Assembly (NCBI RefSeq): GCF_030412265.1
Contig: NZ_JAUHLN010000007.1
Coordinates: 24,068 to 88,067 of the forward strand
Direction of reading: 5' to 3'
DNA length: 64,000 nucleotides
Source of the DNA: Fictibacillus terranigra
GTDB taxonomy: Bacteria > Bacillota > Bacilli > Bacillales > Fictibacillaceae
Numbering within the stretch: the stretch's first letter is position 1; each line of letters begins with the position of its first letter. Positions 55,634 through 63,969 of this stretch are shown piece by piece. The notes under the pieces are model-generated. The model was given only the letters and a program-made list of their open reading frames with translations, did no database searches and was not told the origin of the DNA. A program made the translations under genes and the position numbers.

Positions 55634-55668
55634 AATCAGCAGGCAGCACAGTTGCCTGCTGATTTTGA
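55634..55668 (+). terminator. Terminator between the surface protein and the second WXG100 gene
   Basis: AATCAGCAGGCA and TGCCTGCTGATT with a 7-base loop and a short T stretch. Confidence 0.75.
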
Positions 55669-55695
55669 AATAAAAAAGGATGGCGGTGAAGTAAC

Positions 55696-56013
55696 ATGGA
55701 TTCTGGAAAAATCCGTGCGATGGCACAAGCTTATAGCGAAGCGGCAGGATTGGTCAGAGAATGCGAATCCAGGCTAAAAGGAACCCTTGAATTTAATGGT
55801 GGAACTTGGACTGGAAACCGAAAAGAAAAGTTTAACAGCAAGTATCAGGACGCGACCAAGGCGTTTAGCATGGTAGTCACAGAATTTATGGAAACAAGCA
55901 GTGAGCTGAACAAAGCGGCACAGCGCTGTGAACAGATTCTGCATGATCTATTGGAAAAAGAGCGCCAAGAGCAGCTTAAACGGCTTGAACTTCAGAAAGG
56001 AGGCCCAAGATGA
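55696..56013 (+). CDS. Second WXG100-like protein (YfjA-like)
   Basis: This 105-residue helical protein has a central TWTG turn (W38, G40) and a basic, highly charged C-terminus (EKERQEQLKRLELQKGGPR). It matches the WXG100 superfamily and is longer than EsxA, as partner proteins encoded just before large T7SS effectors often are. Its stop overlaps the start of the next gene by 4 bases, pointing to co-production and probably to a secretion partner role. By size and order it resembles YfjA of B. subtilis (recalled, not compared). Confidence 0.8.
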   Translation: MDSGKIRAMAQAYSEAAGLVRECESRLKGTLEFNGGTWTGNRKEKFNSKYQDATKAFSMVVTEFMETSSELNKAAQRCEQILHDLLEKERQEQLKRLELQKGGPR

Positions 56014-57215
56014 CGAAAATATCCATTGATCCGGACAAACTCTATAAGATGTCAGATGATATGGTCAAAGAGATTACGAACCTTGAAAAAATCATGAGTG
56101 ACCTCGATAAGAAGATGTCTGATGTGGTAAATTCCTTGTCTCAGGGACCTCATTATTCACCCGGGTATTTTAGTGCCATGCAGGGAGCATTGATGCATCA
56201 TGCTCAGTCTCGCTATCTTGTACGGCAATTAAAAGACGAAATATCAGAGGCAGAGATCTATTCAAGGAATACCGCAGAGAAATTTGAAGAGGAAGACAGC
56301 CTGTTCAGTAAGCTGTTTAACATTTATAACGATTATCAAGGCTTTGTGGCAGCCGGCACGATTGCCTCACATGGGCTGTTTTTTCAGCTTTCTGGACTAT
56401 CGAAATATGTGAAGGTAAATGGGAAGTGGGAAGTAAGACATAATGGTTATTACCAGCAGCTCTTGAAGTCTGTCGATGAGTCCAAGTTTAGAGCGTTTGC
56501 CAGGACATGGGCGAATAAACGAGGGATGTTTAAATATAAAAACGAACCTTTAGAGAATCTGCTGTATAAGAAATACTCCAAATTCTTCCCGGATGATGTA
56601 GCGAAATTCACCAATGGCATGATGGACTTCAGGTCCAACATCAAAAACACAGGAATGCTCAATACGCTTAAAAACCATACAGGGGATCTGCTTAAAGCGG
56701 GATCCAAGTTCGGTAAGACGAATGCCGCCATCGGCCTGGTGATCTCAGCCGGGTCGGCATCTGTCGGCCTTGGAATGGATGTTGTCGACAACTACCGTAA
56801 GTATGGCGCAAATGAAGCGGTCTTAAAAAGAGAAAATGCAAAAGCTGTGGGAAGAGCGGCTAACACATTGATTGTGGAAGGCGGATTCACGGCAGCCGGC
56901 GGTGTAATCGGAGGGGCTATAGGAAGTATTGGCGGTCCTGTAGGTACAGTAATCGGCGCGAGTATCGGAGGAGCCATAGGCAGTATGGTCGGCGAAAAAG
57001 TAGCGGCAAAAACAGCTGGCTTTTTTGAAGATGCTGCGCTGGTCGCAAAAGAACCGATTCACTCGGCGATAGAGACCGTTAAAGGCGGAGTTGAAGCGGT
57101 TGGCAAGGGTATTGATGCAGTGGAAAAGGGAGCAGACAAAGTGAAAGAAACGGCATCTTCTCTCATAGATGGAGGCAAGAAATTTTTGTCCCGTAAACTA
57201 TCGTTCGGCTGGTAG
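56010..57215 (+). CDS. Candidate T7SS effector with glycine-zipper membrane segment
   Basis: This 401-residue protein has an N-terminal helical region (about 1-105) built like a WXG/LXG secretion domain, although the W-x-G is not clear. The middle part (110-280) has no recognised domain. Residues about 291-336 are a glycine-rich hydrophobic zone (GGVIGGAIGSIGGPVGTVIG then ASIGGAIGSMVG), a glycine zipper as found in membrane-inserting toxins. The tail is amphipathic and rich in Lys, Val and Gly. It is co-transcribed with the preceding WXG100 gene. Its place resembles yfjB of B. subtilis. Toxin activity is an inference. Confidence 0.65.
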   Translation: MTKISIDPDKLYKMSDDMVKEITNLEKIMSDLDKKMSDVVNSLSQGPHYSPGYFSAMQGALMHHAQSRYLVRQLKDEISEAEIYSRNTAEKFEEEDSLFSKLFNIYNDYQGFVAAGTIASHGLFFQLSGLSKYVKVNGKWEVRHNGYYQQLLKSVDESKFRAFARTWANKRGMFKYKNEPLENLLYKKYSKFFPDDVAKFTNGMMDFRSNIKNTGMLNTLKNHTGDLLKAGSKFGKTNAAIGLVISAGSASVGLGMDVVDNYRKYGANEAVLKRENAKAVGRAANTLIVEGGFTAAGGVIGGAIGSIGGPVGTVIGASIGGAIGSMVGEKVAAKTAGFFEDAALVAKEPIHSAIETVKGGVEAVGKGIDAVEKGADKVKETASSLIDGGKKFLSRKLSFGW

Positions 57216-57240
57216 TAAAAATGAATAAGAGGTGTGATGA

Positions 57241-58038
57241 ATGAATAGAGTGACACTTAGTATAGATGAACTTATCTATGGTTTTTACAGTGAAGGATTA
57301 TTTGAACAAGCCATAGGATTAAGGCAAACCTTTTTTGAAGAGTTGAATGATGACCAGTTTGAGCTCGTGCTCCAGACTTCTTGCCGTTCTTTATTGTCGA
57401 AGGATCTGCTGGTCTATGATGAACACGATCACCGATTTCAACTAACCGAGGAAAGTTCCTCCCTGATCAAATCGCTGAATTATTCTCCTTTATCCTTGAA
57501 ATTTTCGAGGTTTGAAGCGGATGGAGGCCAGGATTCCATTTCCATTCACTTACCAGGAGGAAAAGGAATTTGCCATTCCGTTATACATGAAGGCCAAGTT
57601 CATGTCTTTGATATACTCAGCCAAGGGGAGATTTTACTTAAGCTAAAAGAATATTTCTCTTTGAAGGACTCGGGCAATGACTCTAATAAAATTCTGGAAC
57701 TGAAGCAAGCGGAATTTGAGGAAATGCTAACATTAGCAGAACAACAGCCTTCAAGCCTGGAGGCATACTTACGTACTTTATCCAATCATAGTGAAGCTTC
57801 TCTTTTTGCAAATGCCGTTTCTTATAATAAGGGAAAGATGAACAGCATGCTGGTCTTAGGATTCGATGATAAAAAAGAACCGGATATTGAAGATGTATTG
57901 TTTGTTATCTGTGATCCTGTTTCTTCATGGGTAATTAAAAAGAATGAGCAGACATATGAAGTATTAAGCGGGGGAAGAAACGTTCTTTCTGATTTGGTGG
58001 AATCCAGGATCGTGGGTCTAAATTCTTTTTCTGTCTAG
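57241..58038 (+). CDS. Unrecognised protein of the effector module (YfjC-like position)
   Basis: This 265-residue soluble acidic protein has a helical N-terminal third (ELIYGFYSEGLFEQAIGLRQ; a stretch resembling a winged helix ends near VYDEHDHRFQLTEE), then a beta-rich part with ISIHLPGGKGICHSVIHEG, and a C-terminal half ending in VISSW-like strand text and VLSDLVESRIVGL. The size and helix-then-strand order recall EspG-type T7SS chaperones, but similarity is too weak to claim. It could be a chaperone or immunity protein for the gene before it. Starts at ATG 57241, 25 bases after that gene, with a GAGGTG site. Confidence 0.7.
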   Translation: MNRVTLSIDELIYGFYSEGLFEQAIGLRQTFFEELNDDQFELVLQTSCRSLLSKDLLVYDEHDHRFQLTEESSSLIKSLNYSPLSLKFSRFEADGGQDSISIHLPGGKGICHSVIHEGQVHVFDILSQGEILLKLKEYFSLKDSGNDSNKILELKQAEFEEMLTLAEQQPSSLEAYLRTLSNHSEASLFANAVSYNKGKMNSMLVLGFDDKKEPDIEDVLFVICDPVSSWVIKKNEQTYEVLSGGRNVLSDLVESRIVGLNSFSV

Positions 58039-58066
58039 TTGAATCAAAAAATAGCGGGTGGTAAAT

Positions 58067-58627
58067 ATGAAGTTTGTTAATGAAACAGAAAACGGGGTGC
58101 AGGTCACGTACAGCAGTTTTAATCTTAAATGGATGGTCGGAGGTTCGTTGCTGCTGACTGCCGGTTCACTTTACTTAATGTCTTCGGTAATGGACGTGGG
58201 TATAATCCGCGGTTTTTTCAATTTTTTAATTGGAACGGCAGGCTTATTGTTTTTTGGCGGGATTCTGTTAAGAATGTTGACCATTGCTTGGGGGAATAAG
58301 ATACTCTTTCAAATAAAGCCCACTGGTTTTGTGACGAGAAAAGGAAAGGAAATTCCGTTTTCAGATATTCAGGGGTTGTCTTTTGGATGGCACAGTTCTC
58401 GTCCTACAGGAATGGTCTTTAAAGATGTCATCCTGCATACTGATCAGAAGTCCATTTTAAAGAGTAAGGCTTATTTGTGTACTTACAACTTATTGGACGA
58501 TGATGAAATAGAAGCCATTATCAATAAATATGTAATTCCGAAAGTCAGCGAATCCTGCAAACAAGCTTGGCTGAAAAAAACTTCATCTGACGTTCATAAC
58601 GATAAAAATCCAAATATGCCCACTTAA
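58067..58627 (+). CDS. Two-helix membrane protein (DUF5381/YfjD-like)
   Basis: This 186-residue protein has two membrane helices (about 23-39 and 48-70) and a cytoplasmic PH-like beta domain (IPFSDIQGLSFGWHSS, then VILHTDQKSILKSK). The build fits YfjD/DUF5381 proteins, which accompany WXG100 and effector genes in Bacillus. A membrane immunity role against the glycine-zipper protein is plausible but unproven. ATG 58067 is behind GGGTGG; GTG 58058 is the longer alternative. A terminator follows. Confidence 0.7.
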   Translation: MKFVNETENGVQVTYSSFNLKWMVGGSLLLTAGSLYLMSSVMDVGIIRGFFNFLIGTAGLLFFGGILLRMLTIAWGNKILFQIKPTGFVTRKGKEIPFSDIQGLSFGWHSSRPTGMVFKDVILHTDQKSILKSKAYLCTYNLLDDDEIEAIINKYVIPKVSESCKQAWLKKTSSDVHNDKNPNMPT

Positions 58628-58629
58628 TC

Positions 58630-58660
58630 AACAAAGCAGGCTGTAATAGCCTGCTTTGTT
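58630..58660 (+). terminator. Terminator of the effector module
   Basis: Perfect arms AACAAAGCAGGC/GCCTGCTTTGTT around a 7-base loop. Confidence 0.85.
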
Positions 58661-58674
58661 GTATGTATATTAGA

Positions 58675-58893
58675 TCAACAGCAGTCAATCTGATTACAAA
58701 CTTCGTCACAAAATGTGGTTTCTTCCTTTTTCTTTTTCCTTCGTGCAGACTTTTTTTGATAGAGGTACATCGTTCCTGCACTCACTGTCCCGGAACCGAT
58801 AAGAGAGACACCAGCCATGCCATGTCCAGAAAATAGTAATTGGAAGCTTGCAATGATGGTCGTGAAGATGGTCATGATTAATGCAATAAACAT
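58675..58893 (-). CDS. Small membrane protein with Cys-rich tail
   Basis: This 72-residue protein has two hydrophobic segments (about 2-20 and 27-45), a strongly basic stretch KKSARRKKKKEE and a tail with four Cys (CDEVCNQIDCC). AGGGAGTG precedes the ATG at 58893. The tail could bind metal or be oxidised. No family recognised. Confidence 0.6.
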   Translation of the reverse strand: MFIALIMTIFTTIIASFQLLFSGHGMAGVSLIGSGTVSAGTMYLYQKKSARRKKKKEETTFCDEVCNQIDCC

Positions 58894-58915
58894 AAAAACA
58901 CTCCCTAGATCAATT

Positions 58916-59251
58916 TCAGCTTAGTAGCTCCTTCAACAAATCTGCGGCATACCATATCATCATGCACTGGCCGATGCCGCTCAATAAACCTGTGATGACT
59001 CTTAGTGTGTTGTTGCTCTCGCGCCATTTCCATTTTTGGGTAAAGCCGTCGATCAGCATGGGAAGCTGAAGAAACAGGGCGAGGAACAAGTTATGTACCA
59101 GCGGAACAAAATACAGGAAAGGCAGCAGAATATAGGAACCGTAGATAGCGGTGCACCTGGCGCAGAGCACCAATGGCCGGCCTTTTATTTTCAAGCTGCG
59201 TTCCGGCCTGCGATGGCAGGGGATGATTGATAAAAGATCCCCTTTACTCAT
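58916..59251 (-). CDS. DUF2085 membrane protein
   Basis: This protein of about 111 residues has the DUF2085 signature IIPCHRRPERS, LCARCTAIYGSY, then hydrophobic helices. The two Cys-containing motifs (CHRR and CARC) are characteristic. ATG 59251 behind GAGGGG is preferred to ATG 59266; it overlaps the end of the EcsC-family gene by 8 bases, so the two are coupled. Function unknown. Confidence 0.85.
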   Translation of the reverse strand: MSKGDLLSIIPCHRRPERSLKIKGRPLVLCARCTAIYGSYILLPFLYFVPLVHNLFLALFLQLPMLIDGFTQKWKWRESNNTLRVITGLLSGIGQCMMIWYAADLLKELLS

Positions 59252-60080
59252 TTGATGACCCCTCATCCAGCCTGTGAAGGCGCTCTAGAATCCTCCGCTT
59301 CCTATAAAGCATCATTCCGGTTTCCGCAACCTCATCAATGGTGGACTTGTTGATAACGGCACCAAAGATAATTCCGGCAACAGGAATCATCTGAAAGAGC
59401 TTTTTCCAGCCGAAATGATCCCGGTAAGCGGCTATGACCTCACGCCATCCTTGCAGCTGTGAGATTGCCTGGCGGTCACGCTCCGCATCGGTCATAGAGA
59501 GTTCTTCTAAGATCGCACGTTTTCCAACATAGTCAGAAGAGGCGAACTGAAGGCATTTGATGATAAAGATACGCTCTTCTTTTTGGTTAGGATCATAACC
59601 GTAGGAGATTGCGATCTCCTGAAGAGTTTTCAGCGACAATCCCAGCACCAGAGGAATGTCGATCCCAAGAGTGAACAGTCCGCCGATGCCAGTTGTCGCG
59701 CCTTGTACGGTCGCCATCTTGGTTCGGGAGCTTTTAAAATAAGAAGCGGTCTTATCCATGGACACAAGAGGAAGCTTTGCGATCTCTGCGGCTGTAAAGC
59801 CTTCTGGCAGTTCCTCGTATTCATTCATTTTTTTCAGTATTGATTTCTCACTGACCAAATATTTGCCGCCGTTATGAACGTAGCTGCCGATCTCGTCCAC
59901 AATCTGAAGCATCTTATCCTGCAAAAATTTCGGTGTGATCTTATCCAGGAGCATGAACGGAATTCGCCCAAGTTTTTCCCAAAACCAGAGATCCTTTTGA
60001 TCCTTTTCCCATTTCTCAACCATCGTAAGTTCTTTTTTAAGATAATCCCGTGTCTCTATCGTACTCACTCCCAAATTCAT
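59244..60080 (-). CDS. EcsC-family protein
   Basis: This 278-residue protein resembles the EcsC family. The central segment ATVQGATTGIGGLFTLGIDI is hydrophobic and glycine-rich, followed by LGLSLKTLQEIAISYGYDPN, both typical. EcsC proteins accompany the EcsAB transporter in some Bacillaceae, but stand-alone copies like this are common and of unknown function. ATG 60080 lacks a clear ribosome site; GTG 60068 is an alternative. Confidence 0.85.
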   Translation of the reverse strand: MNLGVSTIETRDYLKKELTMVEKWEKDQKDLWFWEKLGRIPFMLLDKITPKFLQDKMLQIVDEIGSYVHNGGKYLVSEKSILKKMNEYEELPEGFTAAEIAKLPLVSMDKTASYFKSSRTKMATVQGATTGIGGLFTLGIDIPLVLGLSLKTLQEIAISYGYDPNQKEERIFIIKCLQFASSDYVGKRAILEELSMTDAERDRQAISQLQGWREVIAAYRDHFGWKKLFQMIPVAGIIFGAVINKSTIDEVAETGMMLYRKRRILERLHRLDEGSSNE

Positions 60081-60385
60081 AAGTGGTGAATATAACCATT
60101 ATAATATTTTCTTATGTATACGTCATAGGGCTTTGATTAGTTTCATCAGCTATTGAAGAGTTCCGAACGGCGGGGACTCACATCTTACTGATTCCTGCTG
60201 CCGTTTTTATTTCGGAAACAATTGATCGTGTCATATTGAATGGACAACGGAAATAAAAGTAGGAGGAAGGATTATCTTTCAATGGAATGTGCGGTTTGAT
60301 GAGTAAAAACGCTTTGGATAGCTGGTGGAATGGCGTAAAATAAAAGTATCGCAAAATAAGAGCGTATATTTAAGGAGTGACCACG
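60081..60385. other. Intergenic region between divergent genes
   Basis: Contains a weak hairpin (AACGGC near 60166 and GCCGTT near 60200, followed by T-rich sequence) and the AAGGAG ribosome site of the lipoprotein gene. No supportable open frame or RNA. Confidence 0.45.
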
Positions 60386-62053
60386 ATGAGGAAAATACTC
60401 CTCATTTTCATTCTTCCGTTTTTGCTGGTGATCTTGCCGGCCTGCAGCCTATTAGATACAGCCGATCCTAAGATGGATGAAGGACCAGCGGGTAGCCGGT
60501 ATACGGCAGCGGCGGAAAAGAATAATGAGAAAACCAATTTGGAGCAAGTACAGCTTAGCGGTTACAGCAGAAAGGTTGGCGCTACTCTAACCAGCCCGAA
60601 GTATCGTAAATTCAGTGTGAACTCTGCCTTTACAGTCTCAGGTTCCATAAAAAATACGCAGCGTTTAAAATCAAATTATGCCCTGATTACGGTACACAGT
60701 GCAAAAGGGGGCATTCCTGACTTTAAGTACCTCGCTCCGATCAAGGGAGGCAAATATAAGCAAAAAGTCCAGCTTTTCGACGGAAAAGGAACCTACAAGG
60801 TGAAGGTCAGCTTGCCCAGTGAAGAGAGCAAGGGTTATTATTACGATCTAACCGAGATGGAAGTTACGAATGTAAACCCTGAAGTGAAGAGGGACATACT
60901 CTATACACAGAACGCCTATCAGCAGGATCTGAAATTAGATTCCTCGGTGGAAGGCTATATGAAAAGGGACGGCAAGGTGGATTTGAGCGGGTGGATCGGC
61001 AATAAGAACGCAGAAGACCTCATGATTGAAATGTCAAAAGGTACACAGGTGACCAAGGTGATGGTTCCGCTGGATCACGGCAGGTTCCAAAGCAGTCTTC
61101 CGCTCTATTTTGGAAAAGGAATTCATACCATAAAGATCATGACACCTGCAGAGAACATGGCCAATTATTATAACCAGGCCGCCGAACTGCAGGTGGATAA
61201 CACGTCAGATCAAACCTCTCAGCCGGTCGAATTCTCCAAGGAATACAGCGAACGCGGGTATACACTGGAAACTCCCGCAGCAAGCGGGGGGGAAACAGAC
61301 CTGGATGCTGAGGTAAAGGGAAAGATTGATCCGAACGCGCCGTTTGCCAAAGAGACCGATACCGTTTTTGTCCAGACAAAAAAGGGAAGCTTGGAAGCGA
61401 TGTACGCCATCCCAGTGAAAAATTACACATTTGACGGAAAGTATTATCTTCGTTTTGGCCCAGGGCATTATGAGGTGAATGTTTTCGCGCCAGAAATTTC
61501 ATCAGCCAACACGAACGTCCAGCATTTTACGGGCATAGCACATTTTAGCTTAGAGAACATGAACCCGAACGATGGGCGCTATCGTCTGCCATCCAGAGGC
61601 ATCCAGTCGGATGATCCTGAGATCGGGCGCCTGTCCCAAAAATTGATGCAGGGCAAGGCGAATGACAAAGAGAAAGCGCTAGCCGTGTATAGATTTGTGG
61701 CAAAGAATGTACGTTATGATGTACAAAAACTAAATCAGCGGTCTTTTGCCTTTGATGACAGTGCGATTAAAACGCTGCATGACAAAAAAGGTGTCTGCCA
61801 GGATTTTTCTTATCTCGGAATCGCCCTTTTGCGGGCGGGAGGAATGGAAGCTCGGATGGCCACCGGTTATGCCGGCCAGGATCATGCATGGATTGAGGCA
61901 AAAGTGGACGGACGCTGGATGACCATGGACCCGACGTGGGGTTCAGGCTATCTGCAGGCCAATCGTTTCATCCAGAACTTTACGATGAAATACTTTGATC
62001 CCGATCCTGCTGAATTTAAGAAGACGCATACGAAATCAGGAATTGAATATTGA
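60386..62053 (+). CDS. Transglutaminase-domain lipoprotein
   Basis: This is a surface lipoprotein of 555 residues. The signal peptide ends in the lipobox LPAC with the lipidated Cys at position 20. Three related beta-sandwich modules follow, each ending in a G-K-G/GPG ..Y-x-V-x-V..P strand (around residues 60-160, 190-270 and 300-380). The C-terminal domain is a papain-like transglutaminase core: Cys in KGVCQDFSYLG (near 471), His in GQDHAWIEAK (near 500) and Asp in TMDPTWGSGY (near 515). It could crosslink or cut surface proteins or act as a cell-wall peptidase; the substrate is unknown. ATG 60386 is preferred to GTG 60377, which overlaps AAGGAG. Confidence 0.87.
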   Translation: MRKILLIFILPFLLVILPACSLLDTADPKMDEGPAGSRYTAAAEKNNEKTNLEQVQLSGYSRKVGATLTSPKYRKFSVNSAFTVSGSIKNTQRLKSNYALITVHSAKGGIPDFKYLAPIKGGKYKQKVQLFDGKGTYKVKVSLPSEESKGYYYDLTEMEVTNVNPEVKRDILYTQNAYQQDLKLDSSVEGYMKRDGKVDLSGWIGNKNAEDLMIEMSKGTQVTKVMVPLDHGRFQSSLPLYFGKGIHTIKIMTPAENMANYYNQAAELQVDNTSDQTSQPVEFSKEYSERGYTLETPAASGGETDLDAEVKGKIDPNAPFAKETDTVFVQTKKGSLEAMYAIPVKNYTFDGKYYLRFGPGHYEVNVFAPEISSANTNVQHFTGIAHFSLENMNPNDGRYRLPSRGIQSDDPEIGRLSQKLMQGKANDKEKALAVYRFVAKNVRYDVQKLNQRSFAFDDSAIKTLHDKKGVCQDFSYLGIALLRAGGMEARMATGYAGQDHAWIEAKVDGRWMTMDPTWGSGYLQANRFIQNFTMKYFDPDPAEFKKTHTKSGIEY

Positions 62054-62056
62054 ACA

Positions 62057-62092
62057 AAAGTCTGGAGACCGGTTCTCCGGGCTTTCTTTATT
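62057..62092 (+). terminator. Terminator after the lipoprotein gene
   Basis: AAAGTCTGGAGA pairs imperfectly with TCTCCGGGCTTT across CCGGT; a T-rich stretch follows. Confidence 0.7.
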
Positions 62093-62159
62093 TGTGCAGA
62101 AGAAGTAGAGTAGGAATTGAGAGTTTAGGGAAAATAAGGCGAGAAAGGTGTGAAGAACG

Positions 62160-63602
62160 ATGATGCGGCATGAAGATCTAACATTACATACGGACAAGTA
62201 CCAGATCAATATGATGTATGCTCATTGGAAAAACGGAACACAGAACAAAAAATGCGTGTGTGAAGCATATTATCGCAAAAACCCGTTTGGCAATGGCTAT
62301 GCTGTATTTGCCGGGCTTGAACGAATTGCATATTATCTGCAAAATCTTAAGTTTACCGAAGCGGACATCGATTATCTCAGAGATCAGGAAGAACAATATG
62401 AAGAAGGTTTCCTCGAGGAACTAAGAAACTTCAAATTCACAGGAAATCTCGCATCGGTAAAAGAAGGTACGATTGTTTTTCCGAAAGAACCGTTAATTCG
62501 GGTGGAAGCCAGAATTTTTGAAGCCCACTTGATCGAAACGGCACTTCTGAACTTCATGAACTACCAGACGTTAATCGCAACAAAAGCTGCCCGTATCAAG
62601 CAAGTGGCGCCTGAAGATTACTTCATGGAATTCGGAACACGCAGAGCGCAGGAAGCGGACGCGGCGATCTGGGGAGCCAGAGCGGCGTATATCGCGGGAT
62701 TTGATGCAACATCCAATCTTCTCGCCGGCAAATATTTTGGCATTCCAACAAAAGGCACGCATGCCCACTCCTGGGTCCAAAGCTTTGATAGTGAAGAGGA
62801 TGCCTTCCGAAAGTTTGCCGAGGTGCTTCCAGATCAGAGCATACTCCTTGTCGATACCTATGATTCGTTGAAAAGCGGGATTCCCAACGCCATAGAAATC
62901 GGTCTTGAATTAAAAGCCCAAGGTAAAACGTTAAAAGGCATAAGGCTCGATAGCGGAGATCTTGCCTACCTTTCCATACAGGCGAGAGAAATGCTGGACG
63001 AGGCCGGTTTAAACGATACAGTGATCGTGGCCTCCAATGACCTTGATGAAGACGTCATCTCGGAACTAAAAAGCCAGGGGGCTAAAATTACATCGTGGGG
63101 TGTCGGCACTCAGCTCATTACATCGGCTGATCAACCGGCATTAGGCGGGGTATACAAGCTCGTTGCCCGTGAAAGGGATGGGGAGTACGTGCCGTCCATC
63201 AAAGTATCCGGCAATGTGGAAAAAGTAACAACACCAGGTTTTAAGAAAGTTTACCGCATCATAAATGAAGAAACAGGAAAAGCGGAAGCGGACTACATTG
63301 CAATGGAAGGTGAGACACTTCCTGAAAAAGATATCTACCTGTTTGACCCTGTGGAGACCTACAAAGATAAAACCATCCATCGTTTTCAAGCTCAGGAGCT
63401 TCTGGAGCCCATCTTTAAAGAGGGAGAACTGATCTACGGGCTTCCAGCTGTCGAGGAGATCAAATCCTTCTATAAAGACCAGATAAAAATGTTCTGGCCG
63501 GAGCACATGCGAAAACTGAATCCGCAAACCTATTTTGTTGATTTAAGCGAAAAAGTGTGGAAGACGAAAATGGAACTGCTGAAGCAAGCAGCAAAGAAAT
63601 AG
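62160..63602 (+). CDS. pncB: Nicotinate phosphoribosyltransferase
   Basis: This 480-residue enzyme converts nicotinate and PRPP to nicotinate mononucleotide, the salvage route to NAD. Conserved segments: LHTDKYQINMMYAHWKNGT near the N-terminus, FGTRRAQEADAAIWGARAAY, GTHAHSWVQSFDSEEDAF, LVDTYDSLKSGIPNAI and GIRLDSGDLAYLS, which hold the phosphoribosyl-binding and phosphohistidine sites. The length is normal for the bacterial group. ATG 62160 or 62163 is the start. A monocistronic gene with terminators on both sides. Confidence 0.95.
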   Translation: MMRHEDLTLHTDKYQINMMYAHWKNGTQNKKCVCEAYYRKNPFGNGYAVFAGLERIAYYLQNLKFTEADIDYLRDQEEQYEEGFLEELRNFKFTGNLASVKEGTIVFPKEPLIRVEARIFEAHLIETALLNFMNYQTLIATKAARIKQVAPEDYFMEFGTRRAQEADAAIWGARAAYIAGFDATSNLLAGKYFGIPTKGTHAHSWVQSFDSEEDAFRKFAEVLPDQSILLVDTYDSLKSGIPNAIEIGLELKAQGKTLKGIRLDSGDLAYLSIQAREMLDEAGLNDTVIVASNDLDEDVISELKSQGAKITSWGVGTQLITSADQPALGGVYKLVARERDGEYVPSIKVSGNVEKVTTPGFKKVYRIINEETGKAEADYIAMEGETLPEKDIYLFDPVETYKDKTIHRFQAQELLEPIFKEGELIYGLPAVEEIKSFYKDQIKMFWPEHMRKLNPQTYFVDLSEKVWKTKMELLKQAAKK

Positions 63603-63608
63603 AGTGAT

Positions 63609-63646
63609 GAACCCGGCCGGCAGCATATGTCCGCCGGTTCTTTTTT
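63609..63646 (+). terminator. Terminator after pncB
   Basis: Imperfect stem GAACCCGGCCGG / CCGCCGGTTC followed by TTTTTT. Confidence 0.7.
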
Positions 63647-63885
63647 AGGATGAAAGTGCAGTTGGAGCCTGATGTATTTAGGGCTGATTACGTATTCCGG
63701 CCCGCTTCCCGCGTCGACTGGCGTGTGACTGATTCTGTAATGGGTCTGGAGGTGCGCTGCCATTTTAAATAAGTTGGCTTTTTTATTCAAAAAAAGGTTG
63801 ACCACTTTATGAATCGTTGGTATAGTAATAAACGTTGCTGCTTTTGATACATCATTTCCTTCGAAAAAACGAGCGAAAAAAGTTG

Positions 63886-63914
63886 TTGACTTAGCAAGCA
63901 AAACTTGATAAGAT
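63886..63914 (+). promoter_or_regulatory. Promoter of an rRNA operon
   Basis: TTGACT (63886-63891) and TAAGAT (63909-63914) with a 17-base spacer, in the sequence context typical of Bacillus rrn promoters. The 16S gene itself lies beyond the window. Between 63646 and here no gene was seen. Confidence 0.75.
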
Positions 63915-63950
63915 ATTTCTTGTCGCTGCTTGAACGCGACGGGATAAACA

Positions 63951-63969
63951 GTTCTTTGAAAACCAAACA
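63951..63969 (+). promoter_or_regulatory. rRNA leader (BoxA-like antitermination region)
   Basis: GTTCTTTGAAAACCAAACA is nearly the sequence found shortly before 16S rRNA in Bacillus rrn operons. Confidence 0.8.
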
